DNA of 64,000 bases from NCBI GenBank assembly GCA_944470555.2, contig OX104130.1, positions 71,801,160-71,865,159 of the forward strand, read 5' to 3'. Shown piece after piece: positions 56,789-59,346 of the stretch. Source of the DNA: Heterobilharzia americana. Taxonomy: Eukaryota; Platyhelminthes; Trematoda; Strigeidida; Schistosomatidae. Every line of letters starts with the position of its first letter. The stretch's first letter is position 1. The notes under the pieces are model-generated. The model ran no database searches and was not told the DNA's origin. It saw only the letters and a program-made list of their open reading frames with translations. Position numbers and translations under genes: made by a program.

Positions 56789-57286
56789 GTACCAAACAAA
56801 TAAAACTAGTTCTCACCTTGTTGATTGTGAGATTTCACATTTATCTATGTCAATAAGATAATCTTTAAGAGCGCTGAAAACTCACCATTTATTGGTTGAT
56901 TTTCTGAAAATGAAGTGCTATCGTTCATAAACTTTTCATTTTTTATCAATCTAATTCTTTCTAATCTTGCCTTTGAAAGCTTATCTAAACATACAACGGG
57001 AGATCAATACTGTACCTCTTCTCTGTTCTTCGCTTTTTATGTATAACTCATCGATTTTGTTAGGCGGAAGTTTCTTAAAACGTTCAAGAAATTCCGCCCT
57101 GCTTTTGTATAGAAGATCAACAGGCTAGAAATAAAGCTTAAAAGTAATGTTTGTTACAGGTATTCTCAGACGTGAACATGCTTCTAGTGACTTCGGACTT
57201 GTCAGGACATACTTAGAATCTCTAAACTGAGGGTCTTCAAAGTTTTCCAAGTCTATCGTTGGTATCGGACCACTGCCTGAAACCAT
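9025..57286 (-). CDS. CCDC177-like (DUF4659) coiled-coil protein, 13 exons
   Basis: Thirteen minus-strand exons join in phase into 1,299 nt, or 432 aa: 57286-57158, 57124-57016, 56862-56817, 48912-48807, 44508-44395, 42163-42074, 38586-38510, 33772-33665, 28969-28867, 26173-26064, 16432-16334, 16152-16044 and 9123-9025. The ATG at 57286 directly follows an in-frame TAA. Residues ~11-50 (IDLENF ... SKYVLTSPKSLEACSRL, then PVDLL) match the remembered signature of vertebrate CCDC177 (YVLTSPRSLEAC, then KPVELL). Residues ~190-432 are Glu/Lys/Arg/Gln-rich coiled coil, ending DKKFKKSL and stop. CCDC177 is longer (about 700 aa) and its function is not established, so I claim none. Exons are uniformly short (46-129 nt) and introns reach 9.6 kb, filled with retroelements. 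The name is inferred from the N-terminal motif; the exon chain itself rests on splice sites plus phase agreement at every junction. Exon 3 is the weakest. Confidence 0.75.
9230..10470 (+). mobile_element. Family B non-LTR copy B2 (deleted)
   Basis: Starts in the endonuclease C-terminus (IDHIAIRHRWR, then LDSDHVLVRA), continues through a linker and the RT entry region (IIPVFKK, then an ISLT-like motif, then GFRPEQR at about 10020), jumps by deletion to the 3' domain (NHRVSNVEVRWSVIGKS at about 10150) and ends near SQW-RYIL at 10440. The open frame 9377-9805 is only the central piece. Stops and shifts show it is dead. Confidence 0.7.
10480..11384. other. Intron sequence, nothing clear
   Basis: Family-B-like 3' tail sequence may extend to about 10650. 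The rest is AT-rich with no supportable feature. Confidence 0.35.
11385..14365 (+). mobile_element. Family A RTE-like non-LTR retrotransposon, copy A1
   Basis: The longest plus-strand copy of family A. A 5' leader (about 11385-11590) is followed by endonuclease remnants (NIRAQNVRTIFEP, then IQCY/YAPT-like and GDMNAK-like positions to 12200), RT remnants (a FEKTFDSIDRE motif at about 13150), and the 3' domain (WRWIGHTLSRPFGD at about 14100, then WRRATEALCSTRN at about 14310). It ends in AATAATAAT-type simple repeats, as RTE-clade elements usually do. Several frameshifts and stops make it inactive. The RTE assignment rests on the endonuclease start and C-terminal motif from memory. Confidence 0.75.
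14690..15260 (+). mobile_element. Mosaic retroelement fragment with family-A-like 3' end
   Basis: The first 400 bp have a GC-richer, G/T-rich character unlike the flanks and look like a retroelement leader. At about 15110 it passes straight into an A-type 3' domain (KEMKVSGQSWSQVKQTAENR, then QWRRATES). The body of the element is missing, so it is a leader joined to a tail. Confidence 0.5.
15590..15690 (+). mobile_element. SmAlpha-like SINE fragment with collapsed hammerhead
   Basis: Contains GGTACATCCAGCTGACGAAACG followed by GTCCTGGATT. This is the SmAlpha hammerhead with stem II deleted: CTGA runs directly into CGAAAC. The head of the SINE is missing. It ends in the same ATCATTAATATA tail as the next copy. 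Confidence 0.6.
15740..15990 (+). mobile_element. SmAlpha-like SINE
   Basis: A tRNA-like head with an A-box-like TGGTCTAGTAG at about 15819 and a B-box-like AGTTCAGGTCT at about 15873, followed by a hammerhead domain at 15901-15963 and a short AT tail. This layout (Pol III promoter plus hammerhead ribozyme) is the described structure of schistosome SmAlpha repeats. Confidence 0.7.
15901..15963 (+). ncRNA. Hammerhead ribozyme (SmAlpha type), probably weakened
   Basis: The core strand CTGACGA and GAAAC are intact. Stem II is imperfect (TTCT..AGGA), stem I relies on wobbles (GTCCGG with CTGGGT), and outer GGCAG/CTGCC can pair. The cleavage triplet reads ATC rather than GTC, with a likely C-A mismatch in stem III. 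Cleavage may be slow. Confidence 0.6.
16044..16152 (-). CDS. CCDC177-like exon 12
   Basis: 109 nt, acceptor TTCACTAG and donor GTACGT. It encodes IQRREEELRKATEMALQQKD ... EARIQE, coiled coil. Phase 2 in, phase 0 out. Confidence 0.8.
16334..16432 (-). CDS. CCDC177-like exon 11
   Basis: 99 nt, acceptor TTGATAG and donor GTCAGT. It encodes SVDSELPAKFHTLSNTVSLC ... EILIA. It enters and leaves in phase 2, so it could also be skipped without breaking the frame. Confidence 0.65.
16927..17170 (+). repeat. LTR-like left arm of an inverted pair
   Basis: About 245 bp starting TGTAGTGG, with a TATA-type GGTATAAAACA at about 16982 and AATAAA near 17166. The right arm (17534-17777) is its reverse complement: base n pairs with base 34704-n without indels across the arm. 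Terminal TG plus promoter plus poly(A) signal look like an LTR. Confidence 0.7.
17200..17530 (+). pseudogene. gag-like fragment between inverted LTR-like arms
   Basis: An open frame (17257-17646 in total) whose non-repeat part reads FLRDFESVAELVGVRGPGAK ... RLEAEFNSAADRELAIQQFW. This resembles the alpha-helical capsid part of retrotransposon Gag. It is only about 90 residues, lacks a zinc knuckle, and runs into the right arm. GC content is clearly higher than the surroundings. Confidence 0.5.
17534..17777 (-). repeat. LTR-like right arm, inverted
   Basis: Reverse complement of 16927-17170 with a few mismatches, including the TATA and terminal TG (as CA at 17776-17777). Normal LTRs are direct repeats, so this orientation is anomalous. 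Confidence 0.7.
18415..18560 (-). mobile_element. tRNA-like SINE fragment
   Basis: On the minus strand a good B box (GGGTTCGAAACCC) and a possible A-box region occur in tRNA spacing. No hammerhead core is visible downstream. Confidence 0.45.
18955..19110 (-). mobile_element. tRNA-like SINE fragment
   Basis: A minus-strand TAGCTCAATGG A box and a degraded B box occur. The adjoining CATATTTCCAACTTC-type sequence recurs beside other SINE copies at 42.9 kb. Confidence 0.45.
19230..19395 (-). mobile_element. Second-family hammerhead SINE, decayed
   Basis: Minus strand: a B box (GCAGGTTCGACCCCC), then GCACTG and CAGTGC able to form a perfect 6 bp stem I around a mutated core (CTAGGGA for CTGANGA, GGGAC for GAAAC) and a GTC triplet. 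Stem geometry is kept but catalytic residues are lost. Confidence 0.6.
19415..19510 (+). mobile_element. tRNA-like SINE head
   Basis: Plus-strand TGGCTCAATGGCAAC A-box region with a degraded B box (GCGTTCCATCTC). Abuts the previous minus-strand SINE back to back. Confidence 0.4.
19520..20235. other. Intron sequence
   Basis: Mostly AT-rich. A degraded tRNA-like stretch may lie at about 19755-19850. Nothing else is supportable. Confidence 0.35.
20240..21550 (-). mobile_element. Family B non-LTR copy B3
   Basis: Minus-strand RT domain and 3' region: FDQVDHDILW-like RT motif near 21520, VMLQDCSATTPSLSMGQEVV at about 21080, then NHRVSNVEVRWSVIGKS at about 20740 and the 3' tail with a C-tract at 20510-20522. 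Stops and frameshifts abound. Its 5' end is cut exactly where the inverted Penelope repeat begins (21551). Confidence 0.7.
21551..22535. mobile_element. Head-to-head inverted Penelope-like element
   Basis: Two 267 bp arms (21551-21817 and 22269-22535) are reverse complements in exact register (positions sum to 44086). Each encodes the C-terminal GIY-YIG region (CSCGASYI, then HPSWLSKEQTRSI). The 451 bp spacer encodes, on the minus strand, a Penelope RT segment: MGSPLGPVLA, then YVDDIFVI (catalytic DD), FLDVQL and YRRPTSTGQYTHF. The normal YIG of GIY-YIG reads YIR, and the frame is otherwise open for about 217 codons (22324-21671). It resembles schistosome Penelope elements such as Cercyon. 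Confidence 0.8.
22536..25215 (-). mobile_element. Family A non-LTR copy A2
   Basis: Minus-strand copy aligned to A1 from its RT C-terminal part back to the endonuclease start. The last ~430 bp of the element, including the WRRATEALC domain, are missing and replaced by the Penelope arm. GDMNAK-type endonuclease positions lie at about 24780-24840 and the KAFDSIDRE motif at about 23290. Multiple frameshifts. Confidence 0.75.
25216..25540 (-). mobile_element. Rearranged family A piece
   Basis: Sequence matching the mid-element region (as at 23625-23840) is joined to the endonuclease end of A2, followed by leader-like sequence near 25480-25530 (GTAACTGGTGAACTAGTTAAC). It is a second, diverged copy fused at about 25215. 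Confidence 0.55.
25541..26063. other. Intron sequence flanking exon 10
   Basis: AT-rich, no repeat recognised. An open frame at 25715-25954 is aromatic and hydrophobic with no domain and is not supported. Confidence 0.35.
26064..26173 (-). CDS. CCDC177-like exon 10
   Basis: 110 nt, acceptor ACTACAG and donor GTTAGT. It encodes SMQRALERVSSRLSEEQQRL ... VEENTK, coiled coil. Leaves in phase 2 into the largest intron (about 9.6 kb), which holds nested family A, family B and Penelope elements. Confidence 0.75.
26825..27005. mobile_element. Inverted pair of tRNA-like SINEs
   Basis: Two copies of one SINE face each other. Left: TACTGAGTGATGATTGAAGG ... GGGATTCGAACC (minus). Right: TTGGTTGGTAGAGCACCGGG ... 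CCTTTCAATCATCACTCAGTA (plus). The arms are about 85 bp. The right copy has a clear A box; its B box is degraded. Confidence 0.6.
27010..27655. other. Intron sequence
   Basis: AT-rich with no recognisable feature. Confidence 0.35.
27660..28150 (+). mobile_element. Penelope-like element 3' fragment with GIY-YIG domain
   Basis: An open frame (27676-28056) encodes the endonuclease end: MCIHQFNCSCGASYIGHTMR, an RISEHHP motif, then SSILPHLVDTGHQVD and FKIIHKIP. Here YIG is intact and the Cys pair preceding it is kept. No RT is left, so it is 5'-truncated. It is better preserved than the other Penelope pieces. Confidence 0.75.
28151..28866. other. Intron sequence downstream of exon 9
   Basis: AT-rich. 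Contains a short TCTG/TCCG tetranucleotide-like run at about 28681-28708. No other feature. Confidence 0.4.
28867..28969 (-). CDS. CCDC177-like exon 9
   Basis: 103 nt, acceptor ATCTAG and donor GTGAGC. It encodes YERERKLRQVQERREQLRRM ... HEAREQ, coiled coil. A SINE lies just upstream in transcript sense (about 28995-29160), close to the acceptor. Confidence 0.8.
28995..29160 (+). mobile_element. tRNA-like SINE near exon 9
   Basis: Good A box (TAGCTCAGTTAGTTGGTAG at about 29051) and canonical B box (GGTTCGAATCC at about 29099), followed by the CACCTTCAATCATCA tail shared with the 26.9 and 45.4 kb pairs. It is antisense to the coiled-coil gene and lies about 25 bp from the exon 9 acceptor. Confidence 0.65.
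29400..29870 (-). mobile_element. Penelope-like element fragment
   Basis: Minus strand aligns with the palindrome arms (NNLIYQIP, then CKVKYIGQTS-like, then the CCCACC and ATTCAGCAATCAATCT landmarks) with substantial divergence. Stops interrupt the frame. Confidence 0.6.
29880..31106. other. Intron sequence
   Basis: AT-rich. 30400-30800 is less AT-rich and may be an unrecognised repeat, with no coding or terminal features seen. Confidence 0.35.
31107..31154. repeat. (AT)n microsatellite
   Basis: About 24 uninterrupted AT units. Confidence 0.95.
31545..31730 (-). mobile_element. Second-family hammerhead SINE, decayed
   Basis: Minus strand: A-box region GAGGCTCAATGGTGACGCC, B box CTGGGTTCAATCCC, then a hammerhead region where CTGA is followed directly by stem II (a 3 nt GGA deletion) while GATGAAAC remains. 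Ends in the AACTGATATCAGTC tail. Confidence 0.6.
31800..31985 (+). mobile_element. Second-family hammerhead SINE, decayed
   Basis: Plus strand: B box GGTGGGTTCGACCCCC, then GAGCTGCTGAAAATTCTC ... GGGCGAAAAGCTGTTCAGTG. The core reads CTGAAAA, so G8 is lost. Ends in TTTTCAACAGTTG and CTGATGTCAGTCCGTGATG like its relatives. Confidence 0.6.
32041..32710 (-). repeat. Palindrome left arm
   Basis: 670 bp; the Penelope coding sense is on the minus strand. The outer end is TAGGAATGTCCCACAATGAA. Confidence 0.9.
32747..33416 (+). repeat. Palindrome right arm
   Basis: 670 bp exact mirror of the left arm; the Penelope coding sense is on the plus strand. Confidence 0.9.
33665..33772 (-). CDS. CCDC177-like exon 8
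   Basis: 108 nt, acceptor GATATAG and donor GTAAGT. It encodes DERERIQKCYDEKLNRIEKQ ... NMTEA, strongly coiled coil. The large palindrome (32041-33416) begins only 248 bp downstream of its donor, in the intron to exon 9. Confidence 0.8.
34020..34543 (+). mobile_element. Family B 3'-end copy
   Basis: Translation remnants KTWHQFMKSLT and then a SWRRQ-like segment match the C-terminus of family B (as at 10300-10440), followed by the family's 3' tail (about 34280-34500) and an (AT)n run. Confidence 0.55.
34544..34583. repeat. (AT)n microsatellite
   Basis: About 20 AT units directly after a family B 3' tail. Confidence 0.95.
34590..35400. other. Intron sequence
   Basis: AT-rich, nothing recognisable. 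Confidence 0.35.
35405..38190 (-). mobile_element. Family A non-LTR copy A3, interrupted
   Basis: Begins (as 3' end) with an ATT/TTA simple repeat at 35408-35445 and the C-terminal WRRATEALCSTRN domain (35441-35692), runs back to about 36400, is replaced by a family B tail to about 36895, and resumes into the endonuclease (to about 38190). About 930 bp of RT that A2 retains is missing at the interruption. Frames are broken. Confidence 0.75.
36405..36895 (-). mobile_element. Family B 3' tail inserted in A3
   Basis: Matches the B3 3' end (ATTGTGG..GATTTTCAGCCATGTCACC, then the CCATTGATTCCTATTGTCTTGG landmark also at 20460-20490). Sits at an RT deletion of the host element. Confidence 0.6.
38191..38509. 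other. Intron sequence upstream of exon 7 donor
   Basis: AT-rich with no recognisable element. Confidence 0.35.
38510..38586 (-). CDS. CCDC177-like exon 7
   Basis: 77 nt, acceptor ATTCTAG and donor GTAAGC. It encodes RRTSNSSLEKERIFWARRH ... QIK, the start of the charged coiled coil. Leaves in phase 2. Confidence 0.75.
38587..39090. other. Intron sequence
   Basis: No feature recognised. Confidence 0.35.
39100..39690. other. Compositionally distinct A/C-rich block
   Basis: On the plus strand this block is A/C-rich and T-poor (runs of CAA, ACC and AACAAA), unlike the T-rich flanks. It has no long reading frame or repeat motif I know. Its end (about 39640-39710; GATGCCGGCGGTGTCTAG, then AATGAAACGTTTTC) looks like an edge of a dispersed element. 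Probably an unclassified repeat. Confidence 0.4.
39700..40545. other. Intron sequence
   Basis: AT-rich, nothing supportable. Confidence 0.35.
40549..40662. repeat. TTGACATATTAT-type minisatellite
   Basis: About six to seven imperfect copies of a TTGACATATTAT(TAT)n unit, varying in the number of ATT triplets. Confidence 0.85.
40670..41615. other. Intron sequence
   Basis: AT-rich with no recognisable gene or repeat. Confidence 0.35.
41620..41680 (+). mobile_element. SmAlpha-like SINE tail fragment
   Basis: GGAACGTGAATCCTGGATTC followed by CCACTATGCATCA corresponds to the 3' half of the SmAlpha hammerhead and tail. The core is absent. Confidence 0.45.
41785..41990 (+). mobile_element. SmAlpha-like SINE
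   Basis: tRNA-like head (TGATCTACGGGGTAACGC A-box region, GGGTTTGAGTCTT B-box region) followed by a hammerhead domain at 41898-41960 and the TCATTAATGA tail. Confidence 0.65.
41898..41960 (+). ncRNA. Decayed hammerhead ribozyme (SmAlpha type)
   Basis: Stem II (GTCC..GGAC), GAAAC and stem I (ATCCA/TGGAT) are intact, but the core strand reads ATGACGG instead of CTGANGA (C3 and A9 lost) and the cleavage triplet reads ACC. Predicted inactive. Confidence 0.6.
42074..42163 (-). CDS. CCDC177-like exon 6
   Basis: 90 nt, acceptor TTCTAG and donor GTAAGT. It encodes ASRPHSAVSRGFQRDK ... SERSIP, a polar Ser/Arg/Gln linker. In phase 0 on both sides. Confidence 0.75.
42730..42950 (-). mobile_element. 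Second-family hammerhead SINE, decayed
   Basis: Minus strand: A box GTAGCTCAGTGC, B box ACTGGGTTCGATCC, then a mutated hammerhead (TTGAGGA core, AAGAC for GAAAC, CTGTC triplet) and the TCAACTGATTTCAGTCCGTGA tail. Confidence 0.6.
43000..43440 (+). mobile_element. Degraded SINE remnants
   Basis: At 43020-43065 a plus-strand decayed hammerhead of the second family is seen (CTGAGAA, then GTTTCATACTAG, then CCAATGTTCCTC). At 43380-43435 a SINE tail (GGTTTTCAACAGTG) occurs. The sequence between is unresolved. Confidence 0.4.
43660..43875 (-). mobile_element. Third-family SINE, minus copy
   Basis: Minus-strand tRNA-like head (TAGCTCAGTGGCAACGCC) and a tail shared with the 44.1 kb copy (GGGCTTTCTGCCG, then CGCCTTCAACCA). 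The hammerhead core is not recognisable. Confidence 0.5.
43985..44225 (+). mobile_element. Third-family SINE with hammerhead core
   Basis: tRNA-like head (TAAGTGGTAACGTGGC, then CGAGTCCGAATCTC), a hammerhead core at 44095-44127, and a tail differing from the first two families. Confidence 0.6.
44088..44127 (+). ncRNA. Hammerhead-like core lacking stem I
   Basis: CTGACGA at 44095, perfect stem II GTTC/GAAC, GAAA, short stem III and a GTC triplet at 44125-44127 are all in canonical order. The flanks (CATG and GAAA) cannot form stem I as in SmAlpha. It may be decayed or need an alternative pairing. Confidence 0.5.
44395..44508 (-). CDS. CCDC177-like exon 5
   Basis: 114 nt, acceptor TCTAAAG and donor GTAAAT. 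It encodes ELKRIELIQNKYQRDK ... NLVLTGQ. In phase 0 on both sides. Confidence 0.75.
44509..45260. other. Intron sequence upstream of exon 5
   Basis: AT-rich, nothing recognisable. Confidence 0.35.
45262..45510. mobile_element. Inverted pair of tRNA-like SINEs
   Basis: Left copy on the minus strand (TACTGGATGATGATTGGAGG ... CGGATTTGAACC), right copy on the plus strand (TCGTGGCTCAGTTGGTACAG ... GGTTCGAACCCGGCC ... CACCCAGTATA). Arms about 110 bp, same family as 26.9 and 29.1 kb. A and B boxes are canonical in the right copy. Confidence 0.7.
45515..46675. other. Intron sequence
   Basis: A short frame (45736-46056) contains EEATSMRLRNVRNL, which resembles sequence seen near retroelement 3' ends, but there is no domain. 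Otherwise AT-rich and featureless. Confidence 0.35.
46680..46855 (-). mobile_element. Second-family hammerhead SINE with intact core
   Basis: Minus strand: A box TGGTTAAGGCG, B box GAGTTCGATCCGC, a hammerhead with all conserved core bases, then TTTTTCAATAGTGTTCCAAC and CCGTGATGAATAC. It is the best-preserved copy in the window and, being on the minus strand, is sense with respect to the coiled-coil gene transcript. Confidence 0.75.
46715..46765 (-). ncRNA. Hammerhead ribozyme, intact core
   Basis: Minus-strand order: stem I strand ACTG (46761-46758), CTGAGGA (46757-46751), stem II GTCC/GGAC (46750-46736), GAAAC (46735-46731), stem III AC/GT, triplet GTT ending at 46724, stem I strand CAGT (46723-46720). 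All invariant residues are present. GTT fits the NUH rule but cleaves less well than GTC in general. Confidence 0.7.
46975..47080 (+). mobile_element. Second-family SINE fragment, hammerhead half-deleted
   Basis: Plus strand: GAGCACT and AGTGCTC can form a 7 bp stem I, with CTAGGACGAAACAGCCATC between, but the CTGANGA strand is missing. Ends in CAACTGATGTCAGTCG. Confidence 0.55.
47085..47515. other. Intron sequence
   Basis: AT-rich, no feature. Confidence 0.35.
47520..48285 (+). mobile_element. CR1-like non-LTR retrotransposon, 3' end
   Basis: RT C-terminal region: VRSKLENC, then MIHAMAGLTYKARLEELNRF, RRQRGDL-type motif, RSRHLRGHRRRIQKQRTN, and ANLWNRLPEEVVSVSS near the end, the 'LWN-LPE-VV' motif typical of CR1/Jockey-type elements. 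The frame 47833-48279 is open for 148 codons; the upstream part has stops and a frameshift. 5'-truncated. Confidence 0.75.
48290..48806. other. Intron sequence
   Basis: AT-rich, no feature. Confidence 0.35.
48807..48912 (-). CDS. CCDC177-like exon 4
   Basis: 106 nt, acceptor CTTCAG and donor GTAAGT. It encodes NLFAQSSSRNFEKIAYFTPH ... KLQPA. Phase 2 in, phase 0 out. Confidence 0.75.
48913..49385. other. Intron sequence
   Basis: AT-rich, no feature. Confidence 0.35.
49390..50850 (-). mobile_element. Family B non-LTR copy B4
   Basis: Minus-strand RT and 3' end: a KPVRFKNWS-type entry region near 50680, VDRKVLWQCHSPKGMPGKYS and GRVRAYVELSGKL at about 50420-50560, and NRWLETLADKAKNLSLQCRC near 49600. 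Broken by stops. Used here as reference for B1 because the RT stretch is continuous. Confidence 0.65.
51050..51300 (-). mobile_element. Penelope-like element tail fragment
   Basis: Minus strand encodes SIIYYLLDTRHAMGVKNTFN, matching SSILPHLVDTGHQVDSRKAF of the 27.7 kb copy. The preceding GIY-YIG is unreadable. Confidence 0.55.
51370..52640 (+). mobile_element. Jockey/CR1-type non-LTR RT fragment
   Basis: RT domain pieces: SAFDSISRPLLLNKLVSTCI, then INWLGSYFSEKT, then a YADDL-equivalent read as YADN (51874), then MVNFSFRHKKDL, LSFSSDLSWSRHI, INSCVLPIVTYCSILFFPGL. Several frameshifts separate the frames 51414-51749 and 52005-52409. Distinct from the other CR1-like copies. Confidence 0.7.
52645..55310. 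other. Long intron stretch
   Basis: AT-rich with scattered short frames (52751-53008, 54043-54273, 54806-55018) that have no domains, splice sites or repeat matches. Nothing supportable. Confidence 0.35.
55320..56740 (+). mobile_element. CR1-like non-LTR retrotransposon (RT to 3' end)
   Basis: RT: NYCPISLTTINIKVFGFIRD, a HGF motif, LIAREEWVAVHDNKMVVDVV, FIDFRKAFDKVSHVGLMKTL (first catalytic Asp region) at 55429-55737; downstream pieces in other frames; and a CR1-type end, VVNNWISSSEQ, LLLDVFKERL, then FGILRPNSEL, at 56539-56735. Terminates in an (AT)n run. Dead by frameshifts. Confidence 0.75.
56740..56786. repeat. (AT)n microsatellite
   Basis: About 23 AT units directly at the 3' end of a CR1-like copy, so possibly the element's own tail. 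Confidence 0.95.
56817..56862 (-). CDS. CCDC177-like micro-exon 3
   Basis: 46 nt encoding DYLIDIDKCEISQST; donor GTGAGA. Phase requires the acceptor TTAAAG rather than the stronger-looking TTTTCAG eleven bases upstream, which would give a stop. Its phase-2 exit matches exon 4. Weakest exon of the model. Confidence 0.5.
57016..57124 (-). CDS. CCDC177-like exon 2
   Basis: 109 nt, acceptor TTTCTAG and donor GTACAG. The intron before it is only 33 bp. It encodes PVDLLYKSRAEFLERF ... SEEQRR, continuing the family signature directly. Leaves in phase 1. Confidence 0.8.
57158..57286 (-). CDS. CCDC177-like exon 1 (start codon)
   Basis: 129 nt, 43 codons, MVSGSGPIPT ... RLRIP. The ATG is at 57286-57284 with TAA immediately upstream in frame. 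The donor is GTAACA. It holds the YVLTSPKSLEAC signature that identifies the family. Confidence 0.8.
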
Positions 57287-57357
57287 TTATTTCTGATGGA
57301 GCGCCTGTGTCAACATTTGTCGTGGTATATTAGCACGAAAGAATGTGCTATCGGATA

Positions 57358-57647
57358 GCAGAACCAATTAATTCCTTTTGGCGTCCGTGACAACCAAGTC
57401 AAAAGAAGGGGAGACGACCTTGAGATGTTTACCATTAAACAGCTAACACCAACATTAGGGGTATACAATACCGATAATTTTTGCGTTAGAGTATTGGTCT
57501 TAAGATTGGGTTCCCTTAATTTGGCTAAACATTTTTGAATGCATATCCAGATACCAGCCTTGCCTGGTTAACCAGTTCACTAGGTACGATCCCGTCATAA
57601 GCCAGGATGAAGAGGAAAGGTTAGGCGTAGGGCTAGCAACCCTCCCC
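57358..57647 (+). repeat. 290 bp direct repeat, copy 1 (family A leader)
   Basis: Matches 61678-61967 at a constant offset of 4320 with one difference seen (GATGA versus GATGG near 57610). In the second copy the same sequence leads into a family A element, so this is a leader without its body. It lies 71 bp upstream of the coiled-coil gene's start codon, on the opposite strand. Confidence 0.85.
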
Positions 57648-57663
57648 TCAACTATACTCCTAG

Positions 57664-58458
57664 CAACAAGCTGCTGCACTTGTAGCAGCAGCCGCAAATC
57701 AATGTAGTTTGTTGGCTTCAGGACCGAATGCTTCAACCTTACCTCCGACGAACCCGAACACAGCGTCCTTCATATCCGCATTGTATCGTCTTGCCACTCC
57801 AGGTAATACAGCCCCTTTTGTCGGGACATATGTACCTTCCGTCGGTAACCCTAGCAACATCACTGGTGGTGCTCCTAATTCGGCTGTTTTCCTTCAGTTT
57901 ATTCCAGGTGCTCATCCTGGTCAAACTAACGCTTATTTCACTCCTACTGCTATCAGTTGTCCACCAGGCAATAATTCGTTTTTGAACCGTTCTATTCCCA
58001 CACATCCAAGTGGAATGTGGATTCCGCTCAACGCAGGTTCTGTTGCCAACGGTGGTATTGTATCAGCGCACCCTTACCAACCCTATGTGGCGCTCACACA
58101 AGCTCATTCGAGCTTATCAGTCCCTAATAACGCAAGTGGTAACGGAGCGCTGTATTCAGTTACTTCATCGCACTCGTTCCCTACAGCTTTTGGGACAGTC
58201 CCTACCTTGACTATTGGCCCTGATATCTCCGGCTTTGCAGTCCAGAAAATGTTTAATCACACACATTCGTTGAGCAATCCTCAAACGTACACAAACCATC
58301 AGTCTCCAATTACTTCAGGCGCAAATGTAACGACGATAAACACACCATCCAGTCACGCTTCTCAAATCAATGTTATTCATGGTCCCGCTTCTGGACAGCA
58401 ACAATCAGGAGGTAATTTAGTTTTAGGAAAGCGAATGCCCACAAACCCTCATCCGTGA
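57664..58458 (+). CDS. Orphan Ser/Asn/Pro-rich coding block, possible terminal exon or retrocopy
   Basis: Open for 264 codons from CAACAAGCTGCT to TGA at 58456. It begins with QQAAALVAAAANQ, preceded by CTCCTAG, which could be a 3' splice site; the codon just upstream in frame is a stop. The rest is rich in Asn, Ser, Pro, Thr and Gly with no domain I know (FIPGAHPGQTNAYF, HPSGMWIPLNAG). The composition is like the disordered tails of RNA-binding or transcription proteins. Codon use is balanced and there are no internal stops. Any upstream exons would have to overlap the antisense coiled-coil gene, and both flanks are mobile DNA, so a captured or retrocopied exon is a serious alternative. Confidence 0.5.
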   Translation, partial: QQAAALVAAAANQCSLLASGPNASTLPPTNPNTASFISALYRLATPGNTAPFVGTYVPSVGNPSNITGGAPNSAVFLQFIPGAHPGQTNAYFTPTAISCPPGNNSFLNRSIPTHPSGMWIPLNAGSVANGGIVSAHPYQPYVALTQAHSSLSVPNNASGNGALYSVTSSHSFPTAFGTVPTLTIGPDISGFAVQKMFNHTHSLSNPQTYTNHQSPITSGANVTTINTPSSHASQINVIHGPASGQQQSGGNLVLGKRMPTNPHP

Positions 58459-58814
58459 TTTAGCTCTTCCTGAAAATATTTCATATGACCTCATGTGTAC
58501 AGTGTATAGTCCCCTTTATTCCCAGATTCTTTGTAATTCTCTTTGTGTCCCATTAACTTGGGATCAGTTTGCCTCACAATGCCATACTGTGCAGTCCTAG
58601 TAATTGGTCTAGTCAGTAGTTCTTGCGCATGCATTGACTGTATGACTGTGTTCATATTTTGTGCCTTTGATCTGTTTCAAGTGATCCGTATTATTTTTGT
58701 AATTTCAGCTGCTATCTTAGTGCACTTGCTCTTCCAAATGTTAAAAGGCACATATATAGCTAGGTGGGCCTTTACATTTTTCGCCTGTGATATAAATCTT
58801 CACGTTTTATGACT
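58459..58814 (+). other. Likely 3' UTR-like sequence of the orphan block
   Basis: T-rich sequence after the stop codon. A short hydrophobic frame (58543-58812) has no support as a gene. No canonical AATAAA was found before the LTR element. Confidence 0.4.
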
Positions 58815-58873
58815 TCTACTTCCGGCTGGTATCGTCTTAGGGTCCTCACGAACCCACTAGGGGGGGAGTGATC

Positions 58874-59217
58874 TGTAGCGTCATACACTTCCCCAAAATC
58901 AATAGCCTAGGGTTTGACGACTTTCGACATCGATGCTGACCTTGATAGTTTAACTGGACTCGCTAAGCTGAAGGCACCCGGTCAAGCATCCTGGCCATTT
59001 GGCACGCTGTCGTGTTACGTTGCATTGCTCGTATTCGACTCTCTAGCCAGTTAGTTGGAACGCATCGGTATTTTGGCATAACCATCCAAATATACTATTC
59101 CATCCGACTACGCTATCGTGTTCTACCTTGGTCTCGTATTCGTGGGTATATAACAAGTTCGAATAATTAGTGATTGGTCTTTGCGTCTGTCAAGTTCGCA
59201 CCAGGACAAATCCTAAA
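58874..59217 (+). repeat. 5' LTR (about 344 bp)
   Basis: Starts TGTAGCGTCATAC after a purine-rich GGGGGGGAGTGATC. A TATA box (GGGTATATAAC) is at about 59153. The end is set where the two copies stop matching, CCTAAA. Confidence 0.7.
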
Positions 59218-59240
59218 TTAGTGAGCCCGACGTGATCACA
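59218..59240 (+). promoter_or_regulatory. Primer-binding site candidate
   Basis: GTGAGCCCGACGTGATCA directly after the LTR. It resembles the tRNA-Trp-type primer site I recall for CsRn1-like elements. Present only after the left LTR. Confidence 0.5.
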
Positions 59241-59346
59241 TATCCCGACCAATAACAAGTATTGAATTGGTGAGCCTGTTCCATTTTATATTTGTTTATT
59301 GTTTTCATTTCGATAACATTTATATATCCATTTACTACACTTTCTC

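Noticed and set aside
56817..56873. Longer version of exon 3 starting at 56873 (TTTTCAG acceptor)
   Set aside because: Its phase does not fit exon 2 and gives an early stop; the 46 nt version fits both neighbours.
6310..57664. Zinc-finger gene and the 57664-58458 coding block being one plus-strand gene
   Set aside because: It would need a 50 kb intron spanning an entire antisense gene, and no intermediate plus-strand exons were found.
58543..58812. Hydrophobic 89-codon protein
   Set aside because: Lies after the stop codon of the orphan block with no independent evidence; T-rich 3' UTR-like sequence explains it.
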